NCBI GenBank assembly: GCA_964552035.1
Contig: CAZKFN010000108.1
Span: 1 to 6,381, forward strand
DNA from: CAZKFN01 sp964552035
GTDB lineage: Bacteria; Bacteroidota; Bacteroidia; Flavobacteriales_E; Vicingaceae
Length of the DNA stretch: 6,381 bases
Direction of reading: 5' to 3'
The number at the start of each line of letters is the position of its first letter. The stretch's first letter is position 1. Positions 5,640-6,381 of the stretch are shown here, one piece after another. Under the pieces are notes generated by a model. It did not search any database and was not told the origin of the DNA. It worked only from the letters and a program-made list of their open reading frames with translations. A program made the translations under genes and the position numbers.

Positions 5640-6381
5640 TCAAGGCACTACGTTTAAGTTTAACGTCAATTCGTGTAAATTAGGTTGGCTGTTGGTAACA
5701 ACAATCAATGTGATGTTTACCTTTCCTTTTAAGTTTTGGGTGTTCACTTCTACCTGAATTCTATCTTTTTCTCCTCCTTTGATATCAGAAGGATAGTGGA
5801 GTTGAACACAATCGCAATTGCTGCTAATGTTGTAAATTTTCAATTCATTATTGCTGTCATTGGATAAATTAAAAAACCGATTTAGCTTTTCTCCCTGCTT
5901 AACTTCACCAATTTCATAGCTATAGGCATTAAAGGATAATTCCCCTTCAATCAATTCATCTTTATTTACAGCAATTATTTCTATCATTCTTTGCTTTGCT
6001 GCTTTAGCGCTATAAATAGCCATAGTCTGATTAGAAAAACCCTTGTCTTTTATTGCAAAATCACCATAAGGTATTTTTACAAACTTCAAAGAAGCATTAT
6101 TGGAAGCTGTTTGATTAATGTATGGCAATAAAACACCGTCTTTATAGGACTTCATATAGTTGATAAGGCTTTCTATGCGCCTATGAGCCAAAATGTAGTT
6201 GTAGTCGCTCTCAAATAGGCTAGAAGAAAAGCCTTTTATAGTTAAAGTGATTTGTTCTCCTTCTGAAAGCACCTTATACAAATAAGGCATAAATTCCTTT
6301 AAGCTTTCTACTCCTTTTTTATGCTGCTCCTCAAAAAAGATTCTAATTTTTTCCTTTTCATCATTCTTCTCCTCTAGTGCC
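5640..6381 (-). CDS. OmpA-like / DUF1573-like envelope protein, C-terminal part (5' truncated by window edge)
   Basis: The minus-strand frame is open to the window edge, so the Met codon at 6290 is internal; 246 residues are visible. In order they show a charged helix (about 1-30: LEEKNDEKEK, then IRIFFEEQHKKG), an OmpA-like segment (about 43-75: ITLTIKGFSSS, then DYNYILAHRRIESLINYM), a linker with LLPYINQ and IYSAKAAKQRMIEIIAV, and a C-terminal DUF1573-like Ig-type domain (about 155-245) with RFFNLSNDSNNELKIYNISSNCDC, GGEKDRIQVEVNT and VVTNSQPN. The OmpA motif keeps YN-x-x-L-x-x-RR, but SS replaces the TD pair that carries a diaminopimelate-contacting Asp in OmpA. The helix-OmpA-IYSxxAAxxR order resembles Bacteroidota PD40/OmpA proteins, so the missing N-terminus may hold repeats or a beta-propeller; this is inference. 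It is probably periplasmic or outer-membrane associated. The stop is TGA, and it converges on fabI. Confidence 0.75.
   Translation of the reverse strand, partial: ALEEKNDEKEKIRIFFEEQHKKGVESLKEFMPYLYKVLSEGEQITLTIKGFSSSLFESDYNYILAHRRIESLINYMKSYKDGVLLPYINQTASNNASLKFVKIPYGDFAIKDKGFSNQTMAIYSAKAAKQRMIEIIAVNKDELIEGELSFNAYSYEIGEVKQGEKLNRFFNLSNDSNNELKIYNISSNCDCVQLHYPSDIKGGEKDRIQVEVNTQNLKGKVNITLIVVTNSQPNLHELTLNLNVVP

Noticed and set aside
6288..6290. Met codon as the start of the minus-strand gene
   Set aside because: Thirty more in-frame codons without a stop run to the window edge, and they read as a helix continuous with the OmpA-like segment.
1..6381. Mobile element, phage, CRISPR or defence system
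   Set aside because: No transposase, integrase, att-like direct repeats, spaced repeats or defence-type domains are visible; the gene content is conserved core metabolism and envelope biogenesis.

Overview
The window looks like chromosomal DNA from a member of the Bacteroidota, probably of the Flavobacteriia/Cytophagia type. The evidence is the low GC content, a Bacteroidota-style omega subunit of RNA polymerase, a PorD (DUF4835) type IX secretion gene, a TAnnTTTG-type -7 promoter element, and mostly absent or weak Shine-Dalgarno sequences. No phage, insertion sequence, CRISPR array or RNA gene is visible.

Bases 1-2844 (+ strand) hold a tightly packed run of four genes: the 3' part of bamD (outer-membrane protein assembly lipoprotein), rpoZ (omega), coaBC (coenzyme A synthesis) and porD (type IX secretion). 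The bamD stop touches the rpoZ start, rpoZ and coaBC are 6 bases apart, and porD starts 13 bases inside coaBC, so the four are probably cotranscribed. After a 43-base gap comes recN (DNA repair). A further 39-base gap, with a good candidate promoter, precedes fabI (enoyl-ACP reductase). A strong intrinsic terminator follows fabI at 5417-5446.

Bases 5396-5639 are non-coding and hold the terminator plus two weaker inverted repeats. The minus-strand gene at 5640-6381 converges on fabI and runs off the right edge, so its N-terminus is missing. The visible 246 residues carry an OmpA-like segment followed by a DUF1573-like Ig-fold domain.

Most of the window is conserved housekeeping sequence. I do not see a clearly new multi-gene system. 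The points that deserve a second look are two active-site substitutions in the CoaC half of CoaBC, the OmpA-like/DUF1573 architecture (with an expected peptidoglycan-binding Asp absent), the placement of a secretion gene overlapping coaBC, and the promoter layout around recN and fabI.
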